In this document: positions 22,835-34,495 of the stretch, in pieces
How positions within the stretch are numbered: position 1 is the stretch's first letter
Layout of the letters: each line of letters opens with the position of its first letter
NCBI GenBank assembly: GCA_030220185.1
Contig: JASPKZ010003414.1
Coordinates: 62,001 to 126,000, forward strand
Length of the DNA: 64,000 nucleotides
Reading direction: 5' to 3'
DNA from: Diploptera punctata
Lineage: Eukaryota > Arthropoda > Insecta > Blattodea > Blaberidae
Notes under the pieces: generated by a model
Database searches by the model: none
What the model was told of the DNA's origin: nothing
What the model saw: only the letters and a program-made list of their open reading frames with translations
Made by a program: the position numbers and the translations under genes

Positions 22835-24250
22835 CTTATTTATTTATCTCATATTCTATCCATTCTAGGTTTTCCAGCTGATTTTCTTAAAACATCCATT
22901 TCTACGTATACTTAAAATTATTTTCATTTTTCTGGTAGGAATTTGTCAAACTTCAGCACCATACGGTAAAATGCTCTGAACTATGGTTTTATATATTTTT
23001 TTAATTTTATATTTTTGTTTTTAATATTTTTGCTCCACGAAATAGAGTTTAAAGCATATATTGCTAGTTTTGTTTGAGCGAGTCTATTTTTTAATTCCCA
23101 CTGTGTTATCGCCTGAATCCTCTAATTTAATACCTAAATAAGTGCATTCAATGCTAGGTTTTAGTTCTTCTCCATTGTTGAAATTTATACCTTCCATTTC
23201 TTCTCCTATACACATATATTTAGTTTTCTCTATATTTATATGAAGTCCCCATTTTTAATATTCTACTTTTAGTTTTTTTTGTCGTATATGCAACGTCATC
23301 GTGGTCTTGTGTTATTAATACCTGGTCGTCTGAAAAATTGAGTGAATATACATGTGTATTTTGAATTGGTATGCCCATTTTTTTTTACTTTTTTTACTCC
23401 AGTCTCTTAGTACTCTTTCAAAATAAATTTTGAATAGAGTTGGAGATAAACTGCAACCCTGCCTCAAAACGTTTCTAACAGTAAATCCCTTTATCATATG
23501 ATTTCCAACTTTATTTTTGAAACTGATCTTTTGTGTAATGCTTTTATAGCTTCTATTAATCTGTTAGTTATGTTTGAATTCCCCAAAGTTACCCATAACA
23601 TTTTTCGAGGAATATTATCATATGCTTTAGTTAAATCGACAAAAAGTAAAGGTAAATCTCTGTTAGTAGCTTTTTTTCTCAATAATTTGCGTAATGAAAA
23701 ATGTATTATCCGTGCATGATCAACCACTTTTAAAACCAGATTGTTCTTCCATTTCTATATCTTGGTAATCTAACTCAACCATTTACATAGTGTACGTCCA
23801 TACATTCTACTTAACGTACTTGTTACTGATATGCCTCTATAATTTTCACACTTTCTCTTGTCTCCCTTCTTATGTATCGATGTTACAATAGCAACTTGCC
23901 ACTCTTCTGGCACTTCTTCGTCATTTATTATTTTATTAAACAGTACAGTGATAATTTCCAATAACTTTAGCTACCACTTTTAGTAAATTCTATAACAATA
24001 TTTATTGTACCGACATTACTACTATTCTTCATTCTCATAATTTCCTTTTTACAGTATTTGTATCAATTTCGATTGTTTCCTGTTTCCATTTCTAACAAAT
24101 CGTCATTTTCTTCCAAAAATTGTTTTCGGTCCTCTACTATAGGTTTTTTGTAATATTCTTCCCACTCACATGTCCCTATTAGATTGAAAATATTCTTATT
24201 TCTATTCAATGATCATATGCTTTTTATAAATTTCCATGATTCAGAACTCA
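22835..24250 (-). pseudogene. RTE-like LINE B, RT domain pseudogene
   Basis: Reads on the minus strand from about 24250 to 22835. Recognisable RT blocks in order: PEEWQVAIVTSIHKKGD and CENYRGISVTSTLSRM (23770-23900), LPLLFVDLTKAYDNIPRKML (motif A, first catalytic Asp, about 23590-23650), LRQGCSLSPTLFKIYF (about 23420-23470), an FSDD-like remnant (about 23320-23340) and downstream thumb blocks to about 22850. At least three frameshifts. Upstream blocks (SWKFIKSI near 24225) match the linker before RT in the element at 62349. Confidence 0.85.
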
Positions 24251-24289
24251 TGGTTCCTAAATGTGTTTGTGTTTCTGTACATGTATTAT

Positions 24290-24670
24290 CCTAAATCTGG
24301 TTCTGTGTTTAGTAATATATATATATTCTTCTGTACGTGTGTTTGTCACTGAATTCCTTCTAAACTACTGGATCGATTTTGATGATTTGTGTATGTCTTA
24401 TTGGGTCCTTCAATGGTTTATATTCACAATTGGATCCTCTAAAACCATTAGGTGTAGGAGTTCACCTGAAGTGAACATTTAAAAATCGCTCTAGAGGTCA
24501 CACCTTTTTTATGTTTCACAACGAAACTCAGTATATCATATTAAACTACATCGAGGTAGGTATTACCCAAAAATGAGCGACATCCGTCAATTAGAATTAG
24601 AGGTTTACTTGAAACCCGAAATAAAAAACTGCCTAAAAGACTGAACCGATAATGATTCCATTTAATGCTT
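24290..24670 (+). repeat. Helitron-like repeat family B, one unit
   Basis: Unit has actggatcgattttgatga (24368-24386), attggatcctctaaaacc, gtgtaggagttcacctgaag, aaaaatcgctctagaggtca and gaaacccgaaataaaaaact. The same order is seen in tandem at 52390-53170. The gcttggatcGATTTTGATG-type motif is also typical of Helitron 5' regions. Confidence 0.65.
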
Positions 24671-24754
24671 GCAATCATAAACACACCTCCACATTTTTAA
24701 TTTGCAGGTTAGTTACTTAATGAATTTTAATACAAGTATAAAAGAAAAAAACGT

Positions 24755-25345
24755 CTCCCTGAACCGGGATTTCAATCTGAGAACTCCATTTCTAGGCACT
24801 GGAGCATTAACCAGTTGTGCTACTCATGGAATCCAGGAGTAGATACAATTTTATCTATTAGAAAGTTCGATACAGCCTCAGTACTGAATTCCTATTCACA
24901 TTAAATTAGGATTCCTATTGTTAAGAACACATTATGATTGGTTTTAAACCGTGCCATTTGAGCAAGTTTAGAACGTGATATTGAAATTAATGTACGAGGC
25001 AAGATATTGTAATGCAATATTTAATACAACTAATGAGAAAAAATTCTGCTTTAACTGGGGTTAGAACCCAAGTTCTGTAGCTTTGAGCTGTAGCGAACTA
25101 ACCATCTTTCTATTTAATATTACTTACTATTGTCTGAATACAATATTGTGTTCGCATATTTTATTTAAATACGTTGTTAGCAGCTCAGGTCAATAGAGCA
25201 TCAACTCAAATGTGGTTGTGAAAATATCGATAAATTTGGTTGTGAAGCTCAATATTTTAGAATTACGGTTCTTTAACGTTCAGACAATTATTGTTCGAAA
25301 CCCACGGCTTTGCTTATTATGTCCAGGGTTTCTTCCGCTCTTAAA
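24755..25345. other. Several tRNA-like pieces
   Basis: Three segments look tRNA-derived: 24762-24835 (minus; A-box-like gagtagcacaactggttaat, B-box-like gattgaaatcccgg), 25055-25107 (minus; tggttagttcgc, gggttctaacccc) and 25180-25320 (plus; agcagctcaggtcaatagagc and tgttcgaaaccc). None folds into a complete cloverleaf by eye. They may be SINE heads or parts of a composite element like the one at 43594. Confidence 0.4.
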
Positions 25346-25714
25346 ATGTATAGACCAATTTCAACACGCGAGCCTTGGAACCACTGGTCCACCGAGATCG
25401 AAAGTAGGACGCGCGTGTTTTATGTTCATCAGGAATTCCGCACTATAAAACAAATTATTTTTTCTCCACAGACCCACTTATCTTAAACACAATGATTCCC
25501 AATACAAGATGAATAGGAATTCATAAGTGATCACCTATTGTTGGTTCTCTAGGATTGTTCTTTAAAATATTGTTTCCTGTTAAAATCCAAACTGTCCTCT
25601 AAAAAAAAAAACTTAAAATAAATTACAACATCCCATTTAAGAATGGACTATGGCTGACACAGTTATAATACAATTTCTGAAGTAACCAAATTAAAACATA
25701 ACTCATCACCACCA

Positions 25715-26290
25715 CCATCATCATCATCTTCATAATAGGACATTCACGAATTTAGGTCATTTGTTGACCTGTTTCGGCCTCAAGAGAAAGACCATCCAGA
25801 AATATTTTGAGTGAATGTCCTGATCTTCTTCCTGCAGGTTGATATCTTAACATTTGTTTGCGTATCCTGTGGTCTTCCATTCGATGAACATGTTTCATCC
25901 ATCTTGACTTATAATCAGAAATTTTGTTTTCAAAAGGTTCCATGTGTAATTCTTCTAAAATGTCTTCTTTTTTTTGTGATTTAGTAGTGTGTATCCTGCA
26001 GTCCTCCGAAGGTAACTCATTTCAGCATATCTAAGTCTCTGTATATCCTTCTGTTTCAACGTCCATACTTCGCTACCACACAAAAGAGTTGGAAGAGTCA
26101 GTGTTTTATACAATTTTAGTCTTGAATGTTTTTTGGACTAACTGTGGCTTGAAGATAGAATTTATTAACCCTAAAATTCTACAACATTTTGATATTTTTG
26201 CATTTACACCCTTTTTTTCTTCATATGAGATATTGTATCCTAGTTACGTAAAATTATTCACCTGCTCCAGAATTTTATAACATAACTAAA
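25715..26290 (-). pseudogene. RTE-like LINE D, C-terminal fragment (antisense)
   Basis: From about 26280 downward: FTYLGYNISYEEKKG, ISKCCRILGLINSIFK, a YxEMSYLRRTAGYT-like block, then MEPFENKISDYKSRWMKHVH with RMEDHRIRKQMLRYQPAGRR. This is the thumb-to-tail part of an RTE-like RT ORF. Frameshifts at about 26090 and 26000. The same family occurs at 57432-57740. A CAT/ATC run (25705-25735) marks the 3' end. Confidence 0.75.
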
Positions 26291-26594
26291 GTCATAAACT
26301 CAATTCATATGTAAAAAAAATGTACCGCTAAGTCAAAATGCCTAACATTTTTTGCAATAATGGGATTACCAATATTTTGCTCGGCAGACACTATCATCTT
26401 AAGGAAAACATTGTAGTCTGTAAATCTCTTTTCAAATGTACGATATAGAGTTTTATTAAATTCGTTTAACATAATTCATTAAACTTTATTAACTTGTTTG
26501 TAGCCTTCACATATAAGCAGTTAGTTTTATTTTTAGTTTTTGTCGATATAAATTAACAATATCCTTAATAAAATAGAAGGATTTTCTTGGTAAC
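26291..26594. other. Unassigned DNA
   Basis: Nothing recognised. Confidence 0.45.
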
Positions 26595-26820
26595 AAATTT
26601 ATATTATAAGAAGTCAATAAGAGACCCAAATCACCAAATTAAAATTTAAAAGAGTCAATTAGTTTTAATAGCGAAGCTATTATTTTCAAGACTAATTATT
26701 GTCAATTATTCTTGAAAATTATAGCTTCACTATTGAAACTAGTAGGCACTTTTAAATTTTAATTTGGTGATTTGGGTCAACATTTATTGATTATCAATTT
26801 CTTATAATATAGTAATTTCA
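26595..26820. mobile_element. Palindromic MITE, ~225 bp
   Basis: Almost entirely two inverted arms: 26601-26695 and 26715-26810, with matched blocks such as caccaaattaaaatttaaaa and its complement, and outer aaatttatattataag against cttataatatagtaattt. No coding. A classic fold-back MITE; superfamily unknown. Confidence 0.85.
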
Positions 26821-27012
26821 TGTTGTACTTGAATAAACTTTTTTATCCAAATATTTACCGATATTTCAGATAAATATGATTAGGCCTAATGTGTTTTGTA
26901 TAATTTCATAATTTAAGAATAACAGCAATATTTTAGTTTCTTCGTCAATTTATATATCATTATAGTATTTCTTCCATCGAACTCGTACAATATATGAAAT
27001 TAAAGTAATGAT

Positions 27013-27319
27013 GTAAAAGGTAAAGTGGACCCACTAAAGGCCTCAGGAGACCCTTCGGGTAGTAGGAGGTTAAGGCTCCCACTTTTTCTAGACAGTCGGC
27101 ACTTGATGTCAGCCGGGTAGCCAGCTCTGCGTGACGGCCACATTTACCCCCAGAACAAGAGTCTGGTACTAATTTCCGTTAGAGGCTGAGTCGACCCCAG
27201 GGCCATGCTGTCGCCAGAAGGTTTGGGTCAGTTTGAAGATCCTGATCACACCGGGGACTCGATCCGTCGACCTTCCGCCTTGTAGTGCAGTGCCTTAACC
27301 ACTACGCTACGGCGTGCCC
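27013..27319 (-). mobile_element. tRNA-derived SINE family 1, copy 2
   Basis: Minus-strand copy of the element at 18152-18455, with A box tagcgtagtggttaaggcac and a diverged B box (ggatcgagtcccc). No clear target duplication. Confidence 0.9.
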
Positions 27320-28003
27320 TCAAAATAATGTACGAAACTATAAATATATTACTTACAACACAATGCATCGCTATGGCTTATCAAACTCGACATTCTTCAT
27401 TACCTAGAACAATAAAAATTCATGTTAAAGGGACGTGAAGTAAGAAATGTCAAGGTTAAAAAGAAAACACAGAACATTAAATATATATATATATGTTCCA
27501 CTTTCGAGTTTTCAAATTATCATGCAACTTTCTTATAAAATGGCTGTTAAATTACATTAAAAAAACATGGCTTCTAACCATAAAAAAGCCATTGTGCATG
27601 ATTTTTCTGTAAATTCAATGAAAGACATATTGAAATATATTTAATACATACACTTATTTAGAAAAAAAAGTTATTTTTTGTCATACCATTTACATATAAT
27701 ATTCGTCATGTTGAGGTTTAATGTATCAGAACTGTGGGCGTTATGTGTCTACACCTTTACGATATATAAGATAATCATTATATCTTTATTTATTATGGGG
27801 TCTTGTTATCTGCAATTTCCTAAAAATATGTCAAATCAAGAATAAAAGACGGATATTCGTCCAATTACCATTACAGTGACGAGAAATATAAAAATTTTAC
27901 TTTAAAGTGGGAAAAAATATTGTAAGTATTTGTGAATTTAGTGCTCAGAAATGCTTTCTTTACTAAGTCATTAACTTAATCTAACTAAAGGTTATTATTT
28001 TTG
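27320..28003. other. Unassigned DNA
   Basis: A+T-rich, short (AT)n at 27481-27494. No features supported. Confidence 0.45.
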
Positions 28004-28047
28004 TTATTATGATTATTATTATTACTATTATTATTATTATTACTATT

Positions 28048-28081
<34 letters not shown>

Positions 28082-28082
28082 C
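28004..28082. repeat. Imperfect (ATT)n microsatellite
   Basis: ATT array with TAC/TAG/GTT variants; the next 90 bases hold a ttaattaa-rich inverted block (28125-28175). Confidence 0.85.
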
Positions 28083-28185
28083 TCAATCAATTGAGTTGGT
28101 GTTTACTTGATGAAAATCCATATTTATGAATTAAATAAAAATAAAACTTAGTTTTATTTTTATTTAATTAATTATTATTACTATA

Positions 28186-28524
28186 GTCCACCGCTGTGGT
28201 CTCGAGGTAGCGTGCTGCTATGTCACGCAGCGGGCCCGGGTTCGATCCCCGGTCGGGGCAGTTTTTCTGCGTGAGGCCTTTATCGGGGGTTTTCCTCGCC
28301 TGTAAGACAAATGTCATAAAACCTTTAAGGCCCAAACGGTCCCCGAAATCATATTGCCATCATCATCCTTATCATCATCATCATCATCATCCTTCACCGG
28401 TGTGGAAAGCAATGGGAAGCTACCACACATACATTTCCCTAGTAAAGCTGCCAGTATAGCATGCAAATGCTATGATTGCAGTGAAGGACCTGCCTTCGGG
28501 CAGAATTACTATGGATGGATGGAT
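28186..28524 (+). mobile_element. tRNA-derived SINE family 2, copy 1
   Basis: tRNA-like head ggtctcgaggtagcgtgctg (A box) and ggttcgatccccgg (B box), body with a gtgaggc.tttatcgggggtt central block, an ATC-rich microsatellite, the block ggaagctaccacac, and a 3' end gcagaattactatggatgg followed by (atgg)n. Four more copies: 40002-40124 (3' part), 47894-48245, 55163-55496, 60154-60500. Non-autonomous; the partner LINE is not identified here. Confidence 0.93.
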
Positions 28525-28690
28525 TATTACTATTTTTCTTTGCTTCCCTTGTCAACTTTATATTGTGTAGTCTATAATTATCTATTAAGTCTCATTTATC
28601 ATAATTCTTATTGTTTGTATAATTTAACCTTGGTGAAGTGGAAGAGAAGACCTTACGGTCTTGACTCCATCTGGTAAAATAAATAAATAA
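28525..28690 (+). mobile_element. CR1-like LINE 3'-end fragment
   Basis: Ends ggtgaagtggaagagaagac, cttacggtcttgactccatc, tggtaaaataaataaata. Similar 3' ends occur at 45625-45690, 48995-49058, 55755-55787 and, inverted, 50440-50490, each followed by or fused to a TA-rich short tandem repeat. Confidence 0.6.
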
Positions 28691-29217
28691 AGGCAAAGGT
28701 GTAGGACGACCAAGAGTATCTGAGGCGAACGTTGCTGCTGCAACATTTCAAGCGCAAAGTGAGCGTATTAACTAGGCTTTAGAGCCTGTAATAATTGTAA
28801 ACGGTAGGGACGCATATGTAAGCGCTTTCGTAAGGCCTTCCACACTGTCATTACTGGATTTGTCGTCATGGTCTAGATGATAGGGCTTATCTCCCATGGC
28901 CTCCTAGATCACCGGTTTTGTAAAGGATAGAGACGTTCCTCCATTGCCTGCTAACCAGCCCGAGTTGAGAGACAGGATTCGAGAAGCCGTTGCTACCATC
29001 AATCCAGACATGCTTATTAATGTATGGGAAGTGTTAGCCTACAAGTTGGATGTGTGTCATGTAACAAACAGGGCTCACATTGAACACCTAAGAACTTATA
29101 ATGTAAACTAGAGATGTTACTCTTTCATTTAACATGAATTTTTTTTTGTCGTAGCTAGTTAAAGTATAATTCAACACCTTTAAAATCGCTGTATTCATTT
29201 ATGAACACCCGGTATTA
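28691..29217 (+). pseudogene. Mariner-superfamily element, copy 3 (5'-truncated)
   Basis: Encodes GRPRVSEANVAAATFQAQSE, then a short remnant PWPPRSP (third-Asp region, the Asp itself altered) near 28893-28915, then PPLPANQPELRDRIREAVAT and INPDMLINVWEVLAYKLDVC through a C-terminal RAHIEHL. Right end cacccggtat at about 29217. Lacks the 5' end and first two catalytic Asp residues; multiple stops. Confidence 0.75.
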
Positions 29218-30406
29218 TAAAAAATCTCAAATTCAAAAGAAGAAATCTCGTACCGGAAAAAATGTCCTTATAAATAATTTTGATATCGATATGTGTTGAA
29301 ATCTACATACGACTCCGCTAAGCCATGAGTGACGTCATGTTTCCTTGGAATGCTAGGAAAACAACATAAATGCTTTTCCCATTCGGAGAAGGAACATATG
29401 TTCTCAAAGTCTCATTTATATCCCTGTCGATGCTTGGAGGAGGGGCAACGGAATCAATCTGCTGCCTTGGAGCAGCGAGCGCCGCCTGTCGCGTTGCAAG
29501 TCACAAGCAGTAAATCAGATTTTATCCTCCATTTCGAACTTGAAGCCAAAAACCCAGTGACTTTATCCTTTCACCTTGTCTCTTTCTTTCCTCCCTCTTT
29601 GTTCTGGAGACATTTTTTTTTATTTTTCTATTAGAGCATTGATACCATATTACCTTGCAATTCACTGATCTAGAAAACGAATTGAGTTTTCTAGACAGCT
29701 TAGTTCCATCATTATTCCGACCTTATGGTTTTTGACAAACATTCAGGGAACATTTTTTATTTTATTTCGCAAACATTTGAAAGTGACTTTCATTGATATT
29801 TTCTAGTGATACATGGTGGTTTCCGTAAACTAATAAAATAAATATAATGTATTGAGTCTTCTAGTTTTAGTATAGGCCTAAGTACCAGAACTACAGTAAT
29901 TTAGTCTACATATACAATTGTAAGAATGACACCATTTTATTCAGAACAATTTTCATATATCCGCGCGTTTATTCTCTTTCAATTCATTTTGATAGAGAAA
30001 AATAAATTATATTTTATAGAACATAAAATCATCGACATAAAAATTAATATTCATATTTTTCATATACCATTCTATACTTCAATGGTAGTTAAGTACGTAT
30101 GATAAAAATTATACAGAATGTTACGATTCGATATTAAACACTTGTAGGTACTATAAGGGGTATTTGCCCGATAAGTTTTTATACGAAAATATTCTGCCAT
30201 GGTGCTTAAATTTTATGAAATCATATTACTAACTTCGCTTATGGCACCGAGCAAAGGAGATGTCTACCTCAATCATTCCACAATTCTTAAAATGTTAATG
30301 AGAAATTTTGTCGTATGGAGAAAGCAAAATGTGCTGGTTGAACCACATTTGCTCAAAACTGCTCACTGAAATATTTTCCAACAATTCCACCCGTGGTTGA
30401 TTTAAT
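29218..30406. other. Unassigned DNA
   Basis: 29300-29600 is less A+T-rich and includes the palindrome tgacgtca (29330-29337), a CRE-like site, and a 101-codon open frame without recognisable domains. Rest is A+T-rich. 29662-29697 has a small hairpin (ctagaaaac...gttttctag). Confidence 0.4.
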
Positions 30407-30747
30407 CCGATTGAGGGTCTTTCCACTTTTCAGCGGTTGCCCTTTTACCAGCCGGCTGCTGGCCCTTCACATCCACATGTGTCAATCACAGAGGTAGATG
30501 ATCAACAGCCACTGTAGGGGTGACATGTGGTTAGCATGTCGAGTCCCCCAGTCCAACCTGGAGCCGCTACTTATTGTAGCTACCCAATTGCCTCACGATG
30601 CTGGGTGGGCACCGGTCCCATACTGGCCGAAATACCATGAGAAAATTTCTTCCCCCATGGAGACTCGAACCAGCGCAAGTCCCGTAGCTCTGCGCCAAGG
30701 CTTCCTACCTTAACCGCTCAGCTACGGCGCGGGACGGTTGATTTAAT
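30395..30747 (-). mobile_element. tRNA-derived SINE family 4, complete, with TSD
   Basis: Body 30407-30735 between perfect 12-bp duplications ggttgatttaat (30395-30406 and 30736-30747). Minus strand head: A box tagctgagcggttaagg and B box ggttcgagtctcc, followed by a body ending aagaccctcaatcgg. Fragments of the same body at 38905-38985, 51065-51200 and 52215-52340. Confidence 0.9.
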
Positions 30748-32594
30748 ACTGCTCGAATTAATATACTTCGAGAGGCAACAATTCTTTTTTCGGGAAGGTG
30801 AAACACCTGGGGCTCATTAGTGAGTAAGTCAGATTTTAAATAGAAGACACGTCATATGGGTATTTGTTTATGTAGGTTGTCTGCTGTGAACTAGGACATT
30901 TTAAATATTACTTTCATCATTATAGGTCAGAAATAGTGTTGATTTACAATGTCTCCTCTACAATCCCCAGAAGCATATAATATGAATTTCGAATCACACT
31001 GTACTAAGGAGGCCGACTGGCGAATTCATTTTGTTTTCATCTGATTGTTTTCAAAATTTTATGACATAAATTATGTGCTTACAGATGTCTTCCTGTGGCT
31101 TTGGTGTTTACAAGTAGAATAATTTCAGAATCATGATTTCTTTTAATTCTATTTTCCAATATTTTATAAAAAATGCTCCTTACGATGCTATGTATTATCT
31201 CATGAAATTTGAGATTTAGAGTCTTCATTGTTCCACTAAACACATTTGCTATGAAAAAAATAAATCATAGAGGGAAAATACTTTTATTTTTCATTGTTTT
31301 GAAAAAAAATATTTTTTCTTTTACCCACTCTCATTCACTTCTATCTCAATTTGAAAGAATGCATGTGTGTTAGAAACGGAACTGCATTGAAAATTTGAAT
31401 TACCATATATTAGAAAGTCTAACCACAACATTTCACTTTGATAGCATAAACATTGCATCCTAAGGAGCATTTTAAATTTTGTAAAATGTCAAGAAAATGG
31501 AAACAAAAAACAAACACACATTAAATTGTAAGTAATAATGCTGACCACACGTGGAAGGATATATAAACTCTTACGTCACGGGCTCAATATTGCTCCTACA
31601 GTAAACATTTTATATGAAAATGATCCTAAAGAATCAGAGTTATTAAAAGGCAAATAAACAAAAAAATATGTTTTGCCATTTTTCAATATTTTCATCATTC
31701 TAATCACCTTTAAGAAGTTGGTAGGCGAATATAGAAGAAGGATCAAGTTAGCACAATATTTGGCCATAGTGTGCACTTTAAAAGAAACAACCAGTTATTT
31801 TAAAAGTTTAAATGATTGAGAATGTACTAATTCAATGATATTAAATAAAATCCTCTAGAATTGAAAATGGACTTGCGATATTCCAGCGAATAGAGCATGT
31901 TTAAGTAATTTCACAGTAAATAAATAAAATATTTTGTGTGAAATACACTATAATATTGAACCTTGTAGTAAACTTTCATTTCATCAGTCTACTCGGAGAC
32001 AGTAATTTAATTGGAATCAGGATTTTTTATACAGACTATATTGCTATAAAATGTAAGATGAGTTTGTGCTGGGCTTGACCTTTAGAAGCTTAGACAGAGC
32101 ATTGCAGAATCAATATGTCCCTCTTCATGTACTGAATAATCTGTCAATAATGTGGTTTCCAATAAATAAGTCAGGGTTTAAAGTAGATATGAATTCGAAT
32201 AAAGATATTCTGTTTCATATTATACTTTTACAAGAAGGAATAAAAATACTCTACAAAAATTAAGTTCAAACTTCTCTAATAATAATTATTGCAATGTTAT
32301 TATATTGATATATATTAGCATAAACACAATATAATGAGTACTATCTGAATTAGATGTTATAGTTTTCATATCAAGTAATAATTAAACATGCATCTGATTA
32401 CATTACTTATCTTGATCTTTCAAACTCTTCCGCAAGTCTTATAGTATAAAAACATATTGTCCTATATACAAACTTCCTAAATTATTAGTATTTTAGGCGG
32501 TAATTGTATCACTCACTGGCTACCGTGGCAATATACACCAACTGGATTTTTCATTTAGTACCTACAATACTATTCAGAAGGTAAAATGTTCAAT
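30748..32594. other. Unassigned DNA
   Basis: Long A+T-rich stretch without a supported gene. Short frames at 31576-31776 (minus) and 32066-32263 (plus) have no recognisable domain. Confidence 0.45.
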
Positions 32595-32826
32595 CTTCCT
32601 TTATTTCGATTCATGTCTTTCATGTCTTTCGGGCTTAATGGCCGTGGTCTGCGTTTATTAACACTCAACGTTTCGTCTACTACTGCGGTAGACATCCTCA
32701 GGAAATTGTGTGTGCTCTATGACTTCCTAACTCTTCAACTGTCGGCTGTAAATAAAGCCAGAAATGCATGAAAGACACGAATCAAGACACCTGCTGTGAA
32801 AGTATACAATTTTACTTCCTTTATTT
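32595..32826 (-). mobile_element. 208-bp insertion with hammerhead-like hairpin
   Basis: Insert 32607-32814 flanked by exact 12-bp duplications cttcctttattt (32595-32606 and 32815-32826). Its inner ends carry a 17-bp inverted repeat with one mismatch (32608-32624 and 32767-32783). On the minus strand is ctgagga, a hairpin gtctac...gtagac, then gaaacg (32669-32702), matching the order of a hammerhead core (CUGANGA, stem II, GAAA). I could not find a proper cleavage-site partner. Could be a truncated Penelope-like 3' end, a SINE-like element or a retrozyme-like unit. Confidence 0.6.
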
Positions 32827-33934
32827 GTTGCACAATGTTATTATTTTTTTTTTACAATCACTTATAACTACTGTCCTGTAAGTCCCTGATTTTCTCAGTA
32901 ATACTGTCGTAACTATTTAACTTCGATAAAAAACTTGATTTCCACAGTCACTTCATTCATCGCTCCCCGACTTATATAGGCAGACGAAGACGCCGTAGAA
33001 GGTGTCAGACAGTCAGAGAAACGGCCACGAGTTGAATAGTCAAGAAAGAGAACCTTCAAGGAAACAAAGTTGGAAGGCTTGCTGCGCCCCAGATACCGCG
33101 ACTACCGAATTGAATGTATCTTATAAGATGAGACTTGGCGCAATGTCAGTCTCTTGCAGCCCGTGAACATTAAAAAGACGGCTCCTACTGCATAACGCTG
33201 AGCATTTGTTGAAAAGCGTCATCTTTGTTTATTAATCTGTTTATATTTCACTAGTAAATCATGGAATTTATCTACTATCACGTTAGTGTTACAAGCAGTT
33301 AGAACACTACGGCTTGTTTATTGAAAATAATCGCGTAATAAAAGTTATAATATTTGCTTAACTCCAAACAAACGCAACTTGTATCTGGTGCCTCAGCAAT
33401 GAAACCTGTGTTTTATTCATTAATCATTATTAACCAGAGGCCCATATTAAATGCTGATGACTTTTTACATTTCGTAATTCGTACTAATGGGCATGTGGTA
33501 TCAAGGAAGTCACAATTAAAAAATGCTGTGTATACATAAGAAACGTCTTGTAGGAAATCCAGATGAAAATTTCCCAGTAGCTAGCCTGCAACAATAAGAG
33601 TCACAATAATTTAAAAGAGGTGAATTACACTGGAAAATATTAGGAATGTATGGTACAATATAGACTGGGCAGCCATGAATTTCCACGTTCTCTAGTTGGA
33701 GTCAGTTAGTACAATTAATTATACATGACATTAAAATTATAATATAAGATTACACAATTGTTACCTAATAGCCCCATCTCAACTGTGTAAACTATTAATT
33801 GTCATTCGGGACTAGTCCTATAATCAACAGAAGGATCAGTAGATATAATTGTATCTACTGTCCTTGAATGTAATAATTTGTCCATTGTCCCATACTCCTT
33901 GAAACAGTGGCTCGGTTCACGTCAACCTGCCAAA
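32827..33934. other. Unassigned DNA with a candidate core promoter
   Basis: 32950-33200 is relatively G+C-rich, with cttatataggc (TATA-like, 32971-32980) about 30 bases before gtgtcagac. No downstream coding signal. Remaining sequence A+T-rich. Confidence 0.3.
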
Positions 33935-34450
33935 GTCATTGTTTAAAAAATCGGTTCTTCTTGAGTATGTTTGGTGAGATTTTGAAGGCGTGATTGATTA
34001 GAGATTTGTTCCAAACGGCGTAAAATCTATGCTGATCTTCATTTTGAACAACATATCGATGGTGGACAATGTAAATCTCGTAACTCCATTTTTGTAAATT
34101 TTACAGGAAAAACATATGTGTTAAATAATTATAAAAATTGATAAGCAATAGTACCCACATATTTTACTACAGAATACAAGCCTAGTTATTAATACATTTG
34201 AAATCCGTGTTCTCAACAGGTTATGCATCACATAATTCTGTGCTGGCTACTGGAGGTATGTGATTTTCAATGACTGATGGAGATACGAGGTTTTCATTGC
34301 CATATGTGAGTTCATGAAATTGTGAGACAGAGAGATACTCAGGATCGGTCAACTGTTCTCTTGCAGCAGTACAATGGGAGACCCCATACTGCACGAAAAA
34401 CTATTGAAAAAAGTTCATAAATTGAAAGGAAAAGAAATGCTACCACAACC

Positions 34451-34495
<45 letters not shown>

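Noticed and set aside
29329..29634. 101-codon open frame near a tgacgtca site
   Set aside because: No recognisable domain or splice context; kept only as an unassigned region.
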